Positions 8,340 to 21,342 of a stretch of DNA of 64,000 nt are shown here, in pieces. The notes under the pieces were generated by a model, which did not search any database, was not told the DNA's origin, and saw only the letters and a list, made by a program, of their open reading frames with translations. The DNA lies in contig CM041197.1 in NCBI GenBank assembly GCA_023078555.1, positions 5,663,810-5,727,809 of the forward strand. The letters run 5' to 3'. Each line of letters opens with the position of its first letter. The first letter of the stretch is position 1. The translations under genes and the position numbers were made by a program. Source of the stretch: Ulva prolifera. Lineage: Eukaryota; Chlorophyta; Ulvophyceae; Ulvales; Ulvaceae.

Positions 8340-10675
8340 CACGTCCGTTAAGAGCAACATGCTTCCCTGTCACCTTGAAGTTGAAAAGTTCACAGGTGCT
8401 GAATATGTAATGTATTGGCTCATCGAGAAATGATTTTTCACACGTCGAAGTTGAGTGCTTTACTACAACACACTTAACACAAGATATAGGTGTGTGTGAC
8501 CTTTGCGCACGTCCGTTAAAGCGCAACCGGGTTCCCTGTCACCTTGAAGTTGAAAAATTCACAGGTGCTGGATATGTAATGTATCGGCTCATCGAGAAAT
8601 GATTTTCCACACGTCGAAGTTGAGTGCTTCACTACACCACACTCTTCACATGACATAGGTGTGTGTGACCTTTGCGCACGTCCGTTAAGAGCAACATGCT
8701 TCCCTGTCACCTAGTAGTTGAAAAGTTCACAGGCGCTGTATATGGCATGCATTTACTCAGCGTGAAGAGAATTCGACACATTGGATCAGAGCGCTACTCT
8801 AGAACACACTTATCACAAGACATAGGTGTGTGTGACCTTTGCGCACGTCCGTTAAGAGCAACATGTTTCCCTGTCACCTTGAAGTTGAAAAGTTCACAGG
8901 TGCTGGATATGTAATGTATTGGCTCATCGAGAAAAGATTTTCCACACGTCGAAGTTGAGTGCTTTACTGCAACAGACTCTACACATGACATAGGTGTGTG
9001 TGACCTTTGCGGACGTCCGTTAAAGCGCAACCGGCTTCCCCGTCACCTAGTAGTTGAAAAGTTCACAGGCGCTGTATATGGCATGCATTTACTCATCGAG
9101 AAGAGAATTCGACACATTGGATCAGAGCGCTACTCTAGAACACACTTATCACAAGATATATGTGTGTATGACCTTTGCGCACGTCCGTTAAGAGCAACAT
9201 GCTTCCCTGTCATCTTGAAGTTGAAAAGTTCACAGGTGCTAAATATGTAATGTATTGGCTCATCGAGAAATGATTTTTCACACGTCGAAGTTGAGTGCTT
9301 CACTACAACACACTCTTCACATGACATAGGTGTGTGTGACCTTTGCGCACGTCCGTTAAGAGCAACATGCTTCCCTGTCACCTTGAAGTTGAAAAGTTCA
9401 CAGGTGCAGAATATGTAATGTATTGGCTCATCGAGACAAGATTTTCCACACGTCAAAGTTGAGTGCTTTAGTACAACACACTCTTCACATGACATAGGTG
9501 TGTGTGACCTTTGCGTACGTCCGTTAAGAGCAACATGCTTCCCTGTCACCTTGAAGTTGAAAAGTTCACAAGTGCTGAATATGTAATGTATTGGCTCATC
9601 GAGAAATGATTTTTCACACGTCGAAGTTAAGTGCTTTACTACAACACACTCTACACATGACATAGGTATGTGTGACCTTTGCGCACGTCCGTTAAAGCGC
9701 AACCGGCGTCCCTGTCACCTAGTAGTTGAAAAGTTCACAGGTGCTGGATATGTAATGTATTGGCTCATCGAGAAAAGATTTTCCACACGTCGAAGTTGAG
9801 TGCTTTACTACAACACACTCTTCACATGACATAGGTGTGTGTGACCTTTGCGCACGTCCGTTAAGAGCAACATGCTTCCCTGTCACCTTGAAGTTGAAAA
9901 GTTCACAGGTGCTGAATATGTAATGTATTGGCTCATCGAGAAAAGATTTTCCACACGTCGAAGTTGAGTGCTTTACTACAACACACTCTTCACATGACAT
10001 AGGTGTGTGTGACCTTTGCGCACGTCCGTTAAGAGCAACATGCTTCCCTGTCACCTTGAAGTTGAAAAGTTCACAGGTGCTGAATATGTAATGTATTGGC
10101 TCATCGAGAAAAGATTTTTCACACGTCGAAGTTGAGTGCTTTACTACAACACACTTAATACAAGATATAGGTGTGTGTGACCTTTGCGCACGTCCGTTAA
10201 AGCGCAACCGGGTTCCCTGTCACCTTGAAGTTGAAAAGTTCACAGGTGCTGGATATGTAATGTATTGGCTCATCGAGAAATGATTTTCCACACGTCGAAG
10301 TTGAGTGCTTCACTACACCACACTCTTCACATGACATAGGTGTGTGTGACCTTTGCGCACGTCCGTTAAGAGCAACATGCTTCCCTGTCACCTAGTAGTT
10401 GAAAAGTTCACAGGCGCTGTATATGGCATGCATTTACTCAGCGTGAAGAGAATTCGACACATTGGATCAGAGCGCTACTCTAGAACACACTTATCACAAG
10501 ACATAGGTGTGTGTGACCTTTGCGCACGTCCGTTAAGAGCAACATGTTTCCCTGTCACCTTGAAGTTGAAAAGTTCACATGTGCTGGATATGTAATGTAT
10601 TGGCTCATCGAGAAAAGATTTTCCACACGTCGAAGTTGAGTGCTTTACTGCAACAGACTCTACACATGACATAGG
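8340..10675. repeat. Satellite segment repeated at offset 1681 bp
   Basis: The subtype order around 8516-9000 (CCGGGTTCCC, ATGATTTTCC with CACTACACCAC, then a B monomer with AGCGTGAAGAG) recurs at about 10197-10670. Agreement includes the less common AGCGTGAAG form of B and AACATGTTTCCC after it. Boundaries are approximate. Confidence 0.65.
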
Positions 10676-11568
10676 TGTGTGTGACCTTTGCGCACGTCCG
10701 TTAAGAGCAACATGCTTCCCTGTCACCTTGAAGTTGAAAAGTTCACAGGTGCTGAATATGTAATGTATTGGCTCATCGAGAAATGATTTTTCACACGTCG
10801 AAGTTGAGTGCTTTACTACAACACACTTAACACAAGATATAGGTGTGTGTGACCTTTGCGCACGTCCGTTAAAGTGCAACCGGGTTCCCTGTCACCTAAA
10901 AGTTAAAAAGTTCACAGGTGCTGGATATGTAATGTATTGGCTCATCGAGAAAAGATTTTCCACACGTCGAAGTTGAGTGCTTCACTACAACACACTCTTC
11001 ACAAGACATAGGTGTGTGTGACCTTTGCGCACGTCCGTTAAGAGCAACATGCTTCCCTGTCACCTTGAAGTTGAAAAGTTCACAGGTGCTGGATATGTAA
11101 TGTATTGGCTCATCGAGAAAAGATTTTCCACACGTCGAAGTTGAGTGCTTTACTGCAACAGACTCTACACATGACATAGGTGTGTGTGACCTTTGCGCAC
11201 GTCCGTTAAAGCGCAACCGGCTTCCCCGTCACCTAGTAGTTGAAAAGTTCACAGGCGCTGTATATGGCATGCATTTACTCATCGAGAAGAGAATTCGACA
11301 CATTGGATCAGAGCGCTACTCTAGAACACACTTATCACAAGATATATGTGTGTATGACCTTTGCGCACGTCCGTTAAGAGCAACATGCTTCCCTGTCACC
11401 TTGAAGTTGAAAAGTTCACAGGTGCTGGATATGTAATGTATTGGCTCATCGAGAAAAGATTTTCCACACGTCGAAGTTGAGTGCTTTACTACAACACACT
11501 CTTCACATGACATAGGTGTGTGTGACCTTTGCGCACGTCCGTTAAGAGCAACATGCTTCCCTGTCACC

Positions 11569-11736
11569 TTGAAGTTGAAAAGTTCACAGGTGCTGAATAT
11601 GTAATGTATTGGCTCATCGAGAAAAGATTTTCCACACGTCGAAGTTGAGTGCTTTACTACAACACACTCTTCACATGACATAGGTGTGTGTGACCTTTGC
11701 GCACGTCCGTTAAGAGCAACATGCTTCCCTGTCACC
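11569..11736 (+). repeat. Reference type A monomer (168 bp)
   Basis: This copy has the majority base at every variable site I followed. It contains two CACGTC motifs, one in the centre (CCACACGTCGAAG) and one in the tail (GCGCACGTCCG). Its length is exactly 56 codons, which is why open frames pass from copy to copy. Confidence 0.9.
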
Positions 11737-12744
11737 TTGAAGTTGAAAAGTTCACAGGTGCTGAATATGTAATGTATTGGCTCATCGAGAAAAGATTTTT
11801 CACACGTCGAAGTTGAGTGCTTTACTACAACACACTTAACACAAGATATAGGTGTGTGTGACCTTTGCGCACGTCCGTTAAAGCGCAACCGGGTTCCCTG
11901 TCACCTTGGAGTTGAAAAGTTCACAGGTGCTGGATATGTAATGTATTGGCTCATCGAGAAATGATTTTCCACACGTCGAAGTTGAGTGCTTCACTACACC
12001 ACACTCTTCACATGACATAGGTGTGTGTGACCTTTGCGCACGTCCGTTAAGAGCAACATGCTTCCCTGTCACCTAGTAGTTGAAAAGTTCACAGGCGCTG
12101 TATATGGCATGCATTTACTCAGCGTGAAGAGAATTCGACACATTGGATCAGAGCGCTACTCTAGAACACACTTATCACAAGACATAGGTGTGTGTGACCT
12201 TTGCGCACGTCCGTTAAGAGCAACATGCTTCCCTGTCACCTAGTAGTTGAAAAGTTCACAGGCGCTGTATATGGCATGCATTTACTCAGCGTGAAGAGAA
12301 TTCGACACATTGGATCAGAGCGCTACTCTAGAACACACTTATCACAAGACATAGGTGTGTGTGACCTTTGCGCACGTCCGTTAAGAGCAACATGTTTCCC
12401 TGTCACCTTGAAGTTGAAAAGTTCACAGGTGCTGAATATGTAATGTATTGGCTCATCGAGAAAAGATTTTCCACACGTCGAAGTTGAGTGCTTTACTGCA
12501 ACAGACTCTACACATGACATAGGTGTGTGTGACCTTTGCGCACGTCCGTTAAGAGCAACATGCTTCCCTGTCACCTTGAAGTTGAAAAGTTCACAGGTGC
12601 TGAATATGTAATGTATTGGCTCATCGAGAAAAGATTTTCCACACGTCGAAGTTGAGTGCTTTACTGCAACAGACTCTACACATGACATAGGTGTGTGTGA
12701 CCTTTGCGCACGTCCGTTAAAGCGCAACCGGCTTCCCCGTCACC

Positions 12745-12911
12745 TAGTAGTTGAAAAGTTCACAGGCGCTGTATATGGCATGCATTTACTCATCGAGAAG
12801 AGAATTCGACACATTGGATCAGAGCGCTACTCTAGAACACACTTATCACAAGATATATGTGTGTATGACCTTTGCGCACGTCCGTTAAGAGCAACATGCT
12901 TCCCTGTCACC
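12745..12911 (+). repeat. Reference type B monomer (167 bp)
   Basis: It starts TAGTAGTTGAAAAG. Its first ~110 bp align with A at roughly three-quarters identity by eye (GGCATGCATTTACTC, GAATTCGACACATTGG, GAGCGCTACTC), and the last ~59 bp, from about GTGTGTATGACC onward, are nearly the same as A. It lacks the central CACACGTCGAAG motif of type A. Confidence 0.88.
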
Positions 12912-15900
12912 TTGAAGTTGAAAAGTTCACAGGTGCTGAATATGTAATGTATTGGCTCATCGAGAAATGATTTTTCACACGTCGAAGTTGAGTGCTTTAC
13001 TACAACACACTTAACACAAGATATAGGTGTGTGTGACCTTTGCGCACGTCCGTTAAAGTGCAACCGGGTTCCCTGTCACCTAAAAGTTAAAAAGTTCACA
13101 GGTGCTGGATATGTAATGTATTGGCTCATCGAGAAAAGATTTTCCACACGTCGAAGTTGAGTGCTTCACTACAACACACTCTTCACAAGACATAGGTGTG
13201 TGTGACCTTTGCGCACGTCCGTTAAGAGCAACATGCTTCCCTGTCACCTTGAAGTTGAAAAGTTCACAGGTGCTGGATATGTAATGTATTGGCTCATCGA
13301 GAAAAGATTTTCCACACGTCGAAGTTGAGTGCTTTACTGCAACAGACTCTTCACATGACATAGGTGTGTGTGACCTTTGCGCACGTCCGTTAAGAGCAAC
13401 ATGCTTCCCTGTCACCTTGAAGTTGAAAAGTTCACAGGTGCTGAATATGTAATGTATTGGCTCATCGAGAAAAGATTTTCCACACGTCGAAGTTGAGTGC
13501 TTTACTGCAACAGACTCTACACATGACATAGGTGTGTGTGACCTTTGCGCACGTCCGTTAAAGCGCAACCGGCTTCCCCGTCACCTAGTAGTTGAAAAGT
13601 TCACAGGCGCTGTATATGGCATGCATTTACTGATCGAGAAGAGAATTCGACACATTGGATCAGAGCGCTACTCTAGAACACACTTATCACAAGATATATG
13701 TGTGTATGACCTTTGCGCACGTCCGTTAAGAGCAACATGCTTCCCTGTCACCTTGAAGTTGAAAAGTTCACAGGTGCTGAATATGTAATGTATTGGCTCA
13801 TCGAGAAATGATTTTTCACACGTCGAAGTTGAGTGCTTTACTACAACACACTTAACACAAGATATAGGTGTGTGTGACCTTTGCGCACGTCCGTTAAAGT
13901 GCAACCGGGTTCCCTGTCACCTAAAAGTTAAAAAGTTCACAGGTGCTGGATATGTAATGTATTGGCTCATCGAGAAAAGATTTTCCACACGTCGAAGTTG
14001 AGTGCTTCACTACAACACACTCTTCACATGACATAGGTGTGTGTGACCTTTGCGCACGTCCGTTAAGAGCAACATGCTTCCCTGTCACCTTGAAGTTGAA
14101 AAGTTCACAGGTGCTGAATATGTAATGTATTGGCTCATCGAGAAAAGATTTTTCACACGTCGAAGTTGAGTGCTTTACTACAACACACTTAATACAAGAT
14201 ATAGGTGTGTGTGACCTTTGCGCACGTCCGTTAAAGCGCAACCGGGTTCCCTGTCACCTTGAAGTTGAAAAGTTCACAGGTGCTGGATATGTAATGTATT
14301 GGCTCATCGAGAAATGATTTTCCACACGTCGAAGTTGAGTGCTTCACTACACCACACTCTTCACATGACATAGGTGTGTGTGACCTTTGCGCACGTCCGT
14401 TAAGAGCAACATGCTTCCCTGTCACCTAGTAGTTGAAAAGTTCACAGGCGCTGTATATGGCATGCATTTACTCAGCGTGAAGAGAATTCGACACATTGGA
14501 TCAGAGCGCTACTCTAGAACACACTTATCACAAGACATAGGTGTGTGTGACCTTTGCGCACGTCCGTTAAGAGCAACATGTTTCCCTGTCACCTTGAAGT
14601 TGAAAAGTTCACATGTGCTGGATATGTAATGTATTGGCTCATCGAGAAAAGATTTTCCACACGTCGAAGTTGAGTGCTTTACTGCAACAGACTCTACACA
14701 TGACATAGGTGTGTGTGACCTTTGCGCACGTCCGTTAAGAGCAACATGCTTCCCTGTCACCTTGAAGTTGAAAAGTTCACAGGTGCTGAATATGTAATGT
14801 ATTGGCTCATCGAGAAATGATTTTTCACACGTCGAAGTTGAGTGCTTTACTACAACACACTTAACACAAGATATAGGTGTGTGTGACCTTTGCGCACGTC
14901 CGTTAAAGTGCAACCGGGTTCCCTGTCACCTAAAAGTTAAAAAGTTCACAGGTGCTGGATATGTAATGTATTGGCTCATCGAGAAAAGATTTTCCACACG
15001 TCGAAGTTGAGTGCTTCACTACAACACACTCTTCACAAGACATAGGTGTGTGTGACCTTTGCGCACGTCCGTTAAGAGCAACATGCTTCCCTGTCACCTT
15101 GAAGTTGAAAAGTTCACAGGTGCTGGATATGTAATGTATTGGCTCATCGAGAAAAGATTTTCCACACGTCGAAGTTGAGTGCTTTACTGCAACAGACTCT
15201 ACACATGACATAGGTGTGTGTGACCTTTGCGCACGTCCGTTAAAGCGCAACCGGCTTCCCCGTCACCTTGAAGTTGAAAAGTTCACAGGTGCTGGATATG
15301 TAATGTATTGGCTCATCGAGAAAAGATTTTCCACACGTCGAAGTTGAGTGCTTTACTGCAACAGACTCTTCACATGACATAGGTGTGTGTGACCTTTGCG
15401 CACGTCCGTTAAGAGCAACATGCTTCCCTGTCACCTTGAAGTTGAAAAGTTCACATGTGCTGGATATGTAATGTATTGGCTCATCGAGAAAAGATTTTCC
15501 ACACGTCGAAGTTGAGTGCTTTACTGCAACAGACTCTACACATGACATAGGTGTGTGTGACCTTTGCGCACGTCCGTTAAGAGCAACATGCTTCCCTGTC
15601 ACCTTGAAGTTGAAAAGTTCACAGGTGCTGAATATGTAATGTATTGGCTCATCGAGAAATGATTTTTCACACGTCGAAGTTGAGTGCTTTACTACAACAC
15701 ACTTAACACAAGATATAGGTGTGTGTGACCTTTGCGCACGTCCGTTAAAGTGCAACCGGGTTCCCTGTCACCTAAAAGTTAAAAAGTTCACAGGTGCTGG
15801 ATATGTAATGTATTGGCTCATCGAGAAATGATTTTCCACACGTCGAAGTTGAGTGCTTCACTACACCACACTCTTCACATGACATAGGTGTGTGTGACCT

Positions 15901-17999
15901 TTGCGCACGTCCGTTAAGAGCAACATGCTTCCCTGTCACCTAGTAGTTGAAAAGTTCACAGGCGCTGTATATGGCATGCATTTACTCAGCGTGAAGAGAA
16001 TTCGACACATTGGATCAGAGCGCTACTCTAGAACACACTTATCACAAGACATAGGTGTGTGTGACCTTTGCGCACGTCCGTTAAGAGCAACATGCTTCCC
16101 TGTCACCTAGTAGTTGAAAAGTTCACAGGCGCTGTATATGGCATGCATTTACTCAGCGTGAAGAGAATTCGACACATTGGATCAGAGCGCTACTCTAGAA
16201 CACACTTATCACAAGACATAGGTGTGTGTGACCTTTGCGCACGTCCGTTAAGAGCAACATGTTTCCCTGTCACCTTGAAGTTGAAAAGTTCACAGGTGCT
16301 GGATATGTAATGTATTGGCTCATCGAGAAAAGATTTTCCACACGTCGAAGTTGAGTGCTTTACTGCAACAGACTCTACACATGACATAGGTGTGTGTGAC
16401 CTTTGCGCACGTCCGTTAAGAGCAACATGCTTCCCTGTCACCTTGAAGTTGAAAAGTTCACAGGTGCTGAATATGTAATGTATTGGCTCATCGAGAAAAG
16501 ATTTTCCACACGTCGAAGTTGAGTGCTTTACTGCAACAGACTCTACACATGACATAGGTGTGTGTGACCTTTGCGCACGTCCGTTAAAGCGCAACCGGCT
16601 TCCCCGTCACCTAGTAGTTGAAAAGTTCACAGGCGCTGTATATGGCATGCATTTACTCATCGAGAAGAGAATTCGACACATTGGATCAGAGCGCTACTCT
16701 AGAACACACTTATCACAAGATATATGTGTGTATGACCTTTGCGCACGTCCGTTAAGAGCAACATGCTTCCCTGTCACCTTGAAGTTGAAAAGTTCACAGG
16801 TGCTGAATATGTAATGTATTGGCTCATCGAGAAATGATTTTTCACACGTCGAAGTTGAGTGCTTTACTACAACACACTTAACACAAGATATAGGTGTGTG
16901 TGACCTTTGCGCACGTCCGTTAAAGTGCAACCGGGTTCCCTGTCACCTAAAAGTTAAAAAGTTCACAGGTGCTGGATATGTAATGTATTGGCTCATCGAG
17001 AAAAGATTTTCCACACGTCGAAGTTGAGTGCTTCACTACAACACACTCTTCACAAGACATAGGTGTGTGTGACCTTTGCGCACGTCCGTTAAGAGCAACA
17101 TGCTTCCCTGTCACCTTGAAGTTGAAAAGTTCACAGGTGCTGGATATGTAATGTATTGGCTCATCGAGAAAAGATTTTCCACACGTCGAAGTTGAGTGCT
17201 TTACTGCAACAGACTCTTCACATGACATAGGTGTGTGTGACCTTTGCGCACGTCCGTTAAGAGCAACATGCTTCCCTGTCACCTTGAAGTTGAAAAGTTC
17301 ACAGGTGCTGAATATGTAATGTATTGGCTCATCGAGAAAAGATTTTCCACACGTCGAAGTTGAGTGCTTTACTGCAACAGACTCTACACATGACATAGGT
17401 GTGTGTGACCTTTGCGCACGTCCGTTAAAGCGCAACCGGCTTCCCCGTCACCTAGTAGTTGAAAAGTTCACAGGCGCTGTATATGGCATGCATTTACTGA
17501 TCGAGAAGAGAATTCGACACATTGGATCAGAGCGCTACTCTAGAACACACTTATCACAAGATATATGTGTGTATGACCTTTGCGCACGTCCGTTAAGAGC
17601 AACATGCTTCCCTGTCACCTTGAAGTTGAAAAGTTCACAGGTGCTGAATATGTAATGTATTGGCTCATCGAGAAATGATTTTTCACACGTCGAAGTTGAG
17701 TGCTTTACTACAACACACTTAACACAAGATATAGGTGTGTGTGACCTTTGCGCACGTCCGTTAAAGTGCAACCGGGTTCCCTGTCACCTAAAAGTTAAAA
17801 AGTTCACAGGTGCTGGATATGTAATGTATTGGCTCATCGAGAAAAGATTTTCCACACGTCGAAGTTGAGTGCTTCACTACAACACACTCTTCACAAGACA
17901 TAGGTGTGTGTGACCTTTGCGCACGTCCGTTAAGAGCAACATGCTTCCCTGTCACCTTGAAGTTGAAAAGTTCACAGGTGCTGGATATGTAATGTATTG

Positions 18000-19540
18000 G
18001 CTCATCGAGAAAAGATTTTCCACACGTCGAAGTTGAGTGCTTCACTACACCACACTCTTCACATGACATAGGTGTGTGTGACCTTTGCGCACGTCCGTTA
18101 AGAGCAACATGCTTCCCTGTCACCTAGTAGTTGAAAAGTTCACAGGCGCTGTATATGGCATGCATTTACTCAGCGTGAAGAGAATTCGACACATTGGATC
18201 AGAGCGCTACTCTAGAACACACTTATCACAAGACATAGGTGTGTGTGACCTTTGCGCACGTCCGTTAAGAGCAACATGTTTCCCTGTCACCTTGAAGTTG
18301 AAAAGTTCACAGGTGCTGGATATGTAATGTATTGGCTCATCGAGAAAAGATTTTCCACACGTCGAAGTTGAGTGCTTTACTGCAACAGACTCTACACATG
18401 ACATAGGTGTGTGTGACCTTTGCGCACGTCCGTTAAGAGCAACATGCTTCCCTGTCACCTTGAAGTTGAAAAGTTCACAGGTGCTGAATATGTAATGTAT
18501 TGGCTCATCGAGAAAAGATTTTCCACACGTCGAAGTTGAGTGCTTTACTGCAACAGACTCTACACATGACATAGGTGTGTGTGACCTTTGCGCACGTCCG
18601 TTAAAGCGCAACCGGCTTCCCCGTCACCTAGTAGTTGAAAAGTTCACAGGCGCTGTATATGGCATGCATTTACTCATCGAGAAGAGAATTCGACACATTG
18701 GATCAGAGCGCTACTCTAGAACACACTTATCACAAGATATAGGTGTGTGTGACCTTTGCGCACGTCCGTTAAAGTGCAACCAGGTTCCCTGTCACCTAAA
18801 AGTTAAAAAGTTCACAGGTGCTGGATATGTAATGTATTGGCTCATCGAGAAAAGATTTTCCACACGTCGAAGTTGAGTGCTTCACTACAACACACTCTTC
18901 ACAAGACATAGGTGTGTGTGACCTTTGCGCACGTCCGTTAAGAGCAACATGCTTCCCTGTCACCTTGAAGTTGAAAAGTTCACAGGTGCTGGATATGTAA
19001 TGTATTGGCTCATCGAGAAAAGATTTTCCACACGTCGAAGTTGAGTGCTTTACTGCAACAGACTCTTCACATGACATAGGTGTGTGTGACCTTTGCGCAC
19101 GTCCGTTAAGAGCAACATGCTTCCCTGTCACCTTGAAGTTGAAAAGTTCACAGGTGCTGAATATGTAATGTATTGGCTCATCGAGAAAAGATTTTCCACA
19201 CGTCGAAGTTGAGTGCTTTACTGCAACAGACTCTACACATGACATAGGTGTGTGTGACCTTTGCGCACGTCCGTTAAAGCGCAACCGGCTTCCCCGTCAC
19301 CTAGTAGTTGAAAAGTTCACAGGCGCTGTATATGGCATGCATTTACTCATCGAGAAGAGAATTCGACACATTGGATCAGAGCGCTACTCTAGAACACACT
19401 TATCACAAGATATATGTGTGTATGACCTTTGCGCACGTCCGTTAAGAGCAACATGCTTCCCTGTCACCTTGAAGTTGAAAAGTTCACAGGTGCTGAATAT
19501 GTAATGTATTGGCTCATCGAGAAATGATTTTTCACACGTC
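18000..19540. repeat. Partial third copy of the ~4-kb segment, one monomer shorter
   Basis: About 18040-18735 matches the second copy at offset 2017, and about 18770-19540 matches it at offset 1849. The offset falls by 168 bp at a hybrid monomer near 18620-18795, which starts as B and ends with the TTAAAGTGCAACC end normally found on A. This is the footprint expected of a crossover between a B and an A monomer inside their shared tail, with loss of one monomer. Confidence 0.7.
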
Positions 19541-19954
19541 GAAGTTGAGTGCTTTACTACAACACACTTAACACAAGATATAGGTGTGTGTGACCTTTGC
19601 GCACGTCCGTTATGAGCAACATGCTTCCCTGTCACCTTGAAGTTGAAAAGTTCACAGGTGCTGAATATGTAATGTATTGGCTCATCGAGAATTGATTTTC
19701 CACACGTCGAAGTTGAGTGCTTCACTACACCACACTCTTCACATGACATAGGTGTGTGTGACCTTTGCGCACGTCCGTTAAGAGCAACATGCTTCCCTGT
19801 CACCTTGAAGTTGAAAAGTTCACAGGTGCTGAATATGTAATGTATTGGCTCATCGAGAAAAGATTTTCCACACGTCGAAGTTGAGTGCTTTACTACAACA
19901 CACTTAACACAAGATATAGGTGTGTGTGACCTTTGCGCACGTTCGTTAAAGTGC

Positions 19955-21342
19955 AACCGGGTTCCCTGTCACCTAAAAGTTAAAAAGTTCACAGGTGCTG
20001 GATATGTAATGTATTGGCTCATCGAGAAAAGATTTTCCACACGTCGAAGTTGAGTGCTTTACTGCAACAGACTCTACACATGACATAGGTGTGTGTGACC
20101 TTTGCGCACGTCCGTTAAAGCGCAACCGGCTTCCCCGTCACCTAGTAGTTGAAAAGTTCACAGGCGCTGTATATGGCATGCATTTACTCATCGAGAAGAG
20201 AATTCGACACATTGGATCAGAGCGCTACTCTAGAACACACTTATCACAAGATATATGTGTGTATGACCTTTGCGCACGTCCGTTAAGAGCAACATGCTTC
20301 CCTGTCACCTTGAAGTTGAAAAGTTCACAGGTGCTGAATATGTAATGTATTGGCTCATCGAGAAATGATTTTTCACACGTCGAAGTTGAGTGCTTTACTA
20401 CAACACACTTAACACAAGATATAGGTGTGTGTGACCTTTGCGCACGTTCGTTAAAGTGCAACCGGGTTCCCTGTCACCTAAAAGTTAAAAAGTTCACAGG
20501 TGCTGGATATGTAATGTATTGGCTCATCGAGAAAAGATTTTCCACACGTCGAAGTTGAGTGCTTTACTGCAACAGACTCTACACATGACATAGGTGTGTG
20601 TGACCTTTGCGCACGTCCGTTAAAGCGCAACCGGCTTCCCCGTCACCTAGTAGTTGAAAAGTTCACAGGCGCTGTATATGGCATGCATTTACTCATCGAG
20701 AAGAGAATTCGACACATTGGATCAGAGCGCTACTCTAGAACACACTTATCACAAGATATATGTGTGTATGACCTTTGCGCACGTCCGTTAAGAGCAACAT
20801 GCTTCCCTGTCACCTTGAAGTTGAAAAGTTCACAGGTGCTGAATATGTAATGTATTGGCTCATCGAGAAATGATTTTTCACACGTCGAAGTTGAGTGCTT
20901 TACTAGAACACACTTAACACAAGATATAGGTGTGTGTGACCTTTGCGCACGTTCGTTAAAGTGCAACCGGGTTCCCTGTCACCTAAAAGTTAAAAAGTTC
21001 ACAGGTGCTGGATATGTAATGTATTGGCTCATCGAGAAAAGATTTTCCACACGTCGAAGTTGAGTGCTTTACTGCAACAGACTCTACACATGACATAGGT
21101 GTGTGTGACCTTTGCGCACGTCCGTTAAAGCGCAACCGGCTTCCCCGTCACCTAGTAGTTGAAAAGTTCACAGGCGCTGTATATGGCATGCATTTACTCA
21201 TCGAGAAGAGAATTCGACACATTGGATCAGAGCGCTACTCTAGAACACACTTATCACAAGATATATGTGTGTATGACCTTTGCGCACGTCCGTTAAGAGC
21301 AACATGCTTCCCTGTCACCTTGAAGTTGAAAAGTTCACAGGT
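19955..21342. repeat. 505-bp trimer higher-order repeat, two full and one partial copy
   Basis: The order A (TAAAAGTTAAAAAG start), B (CAAGATATATG), A (AAATGATTTTTCAC) repeats at 19955, 20460 and 20965. All share the unusual CGCACGTTCGTTAAAG (19938, 20443, 20948) where other monomers have CGCACGTCCG. The 505-bp period equals 169 + 168 + 168. The third copy diverges at GCTGGATATG near 21342. Confidence 0.8.

Larger units (their letters stand above)
9980..17894. repeat. ~4-kb segment tandemly duplicated (9980-14013 and 14014-17894)
   Basis: From about 9980 to 11232 the sequence matches 14014-15266 at offset 4034, sharing rare markers such as CACTTAATACAAG (10152, 14186) and AAAAGATTTTTCAC. From about 11915 to 14027 it matches 15782-17894 at offset 3867, sharing TTTACTGATCGAG (13629, 17496). 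The 167-bp change in offset equals one type B monomer and falls in the unmatched stretch 11232-11915 versus 15266-15782. The two copies are directly adjacent, so this is a head-to-tail duplication of about 24 monomers with one internal replacement. Confidence 0.82.

Noticed and set aside
11569-11736. CENP-B box in the monomer
   Set aside because: The reverse complement of the central region (CTTCGACGTGTGG) shares the TTCG start of the box consensus but lacks its A and CGGG positions.
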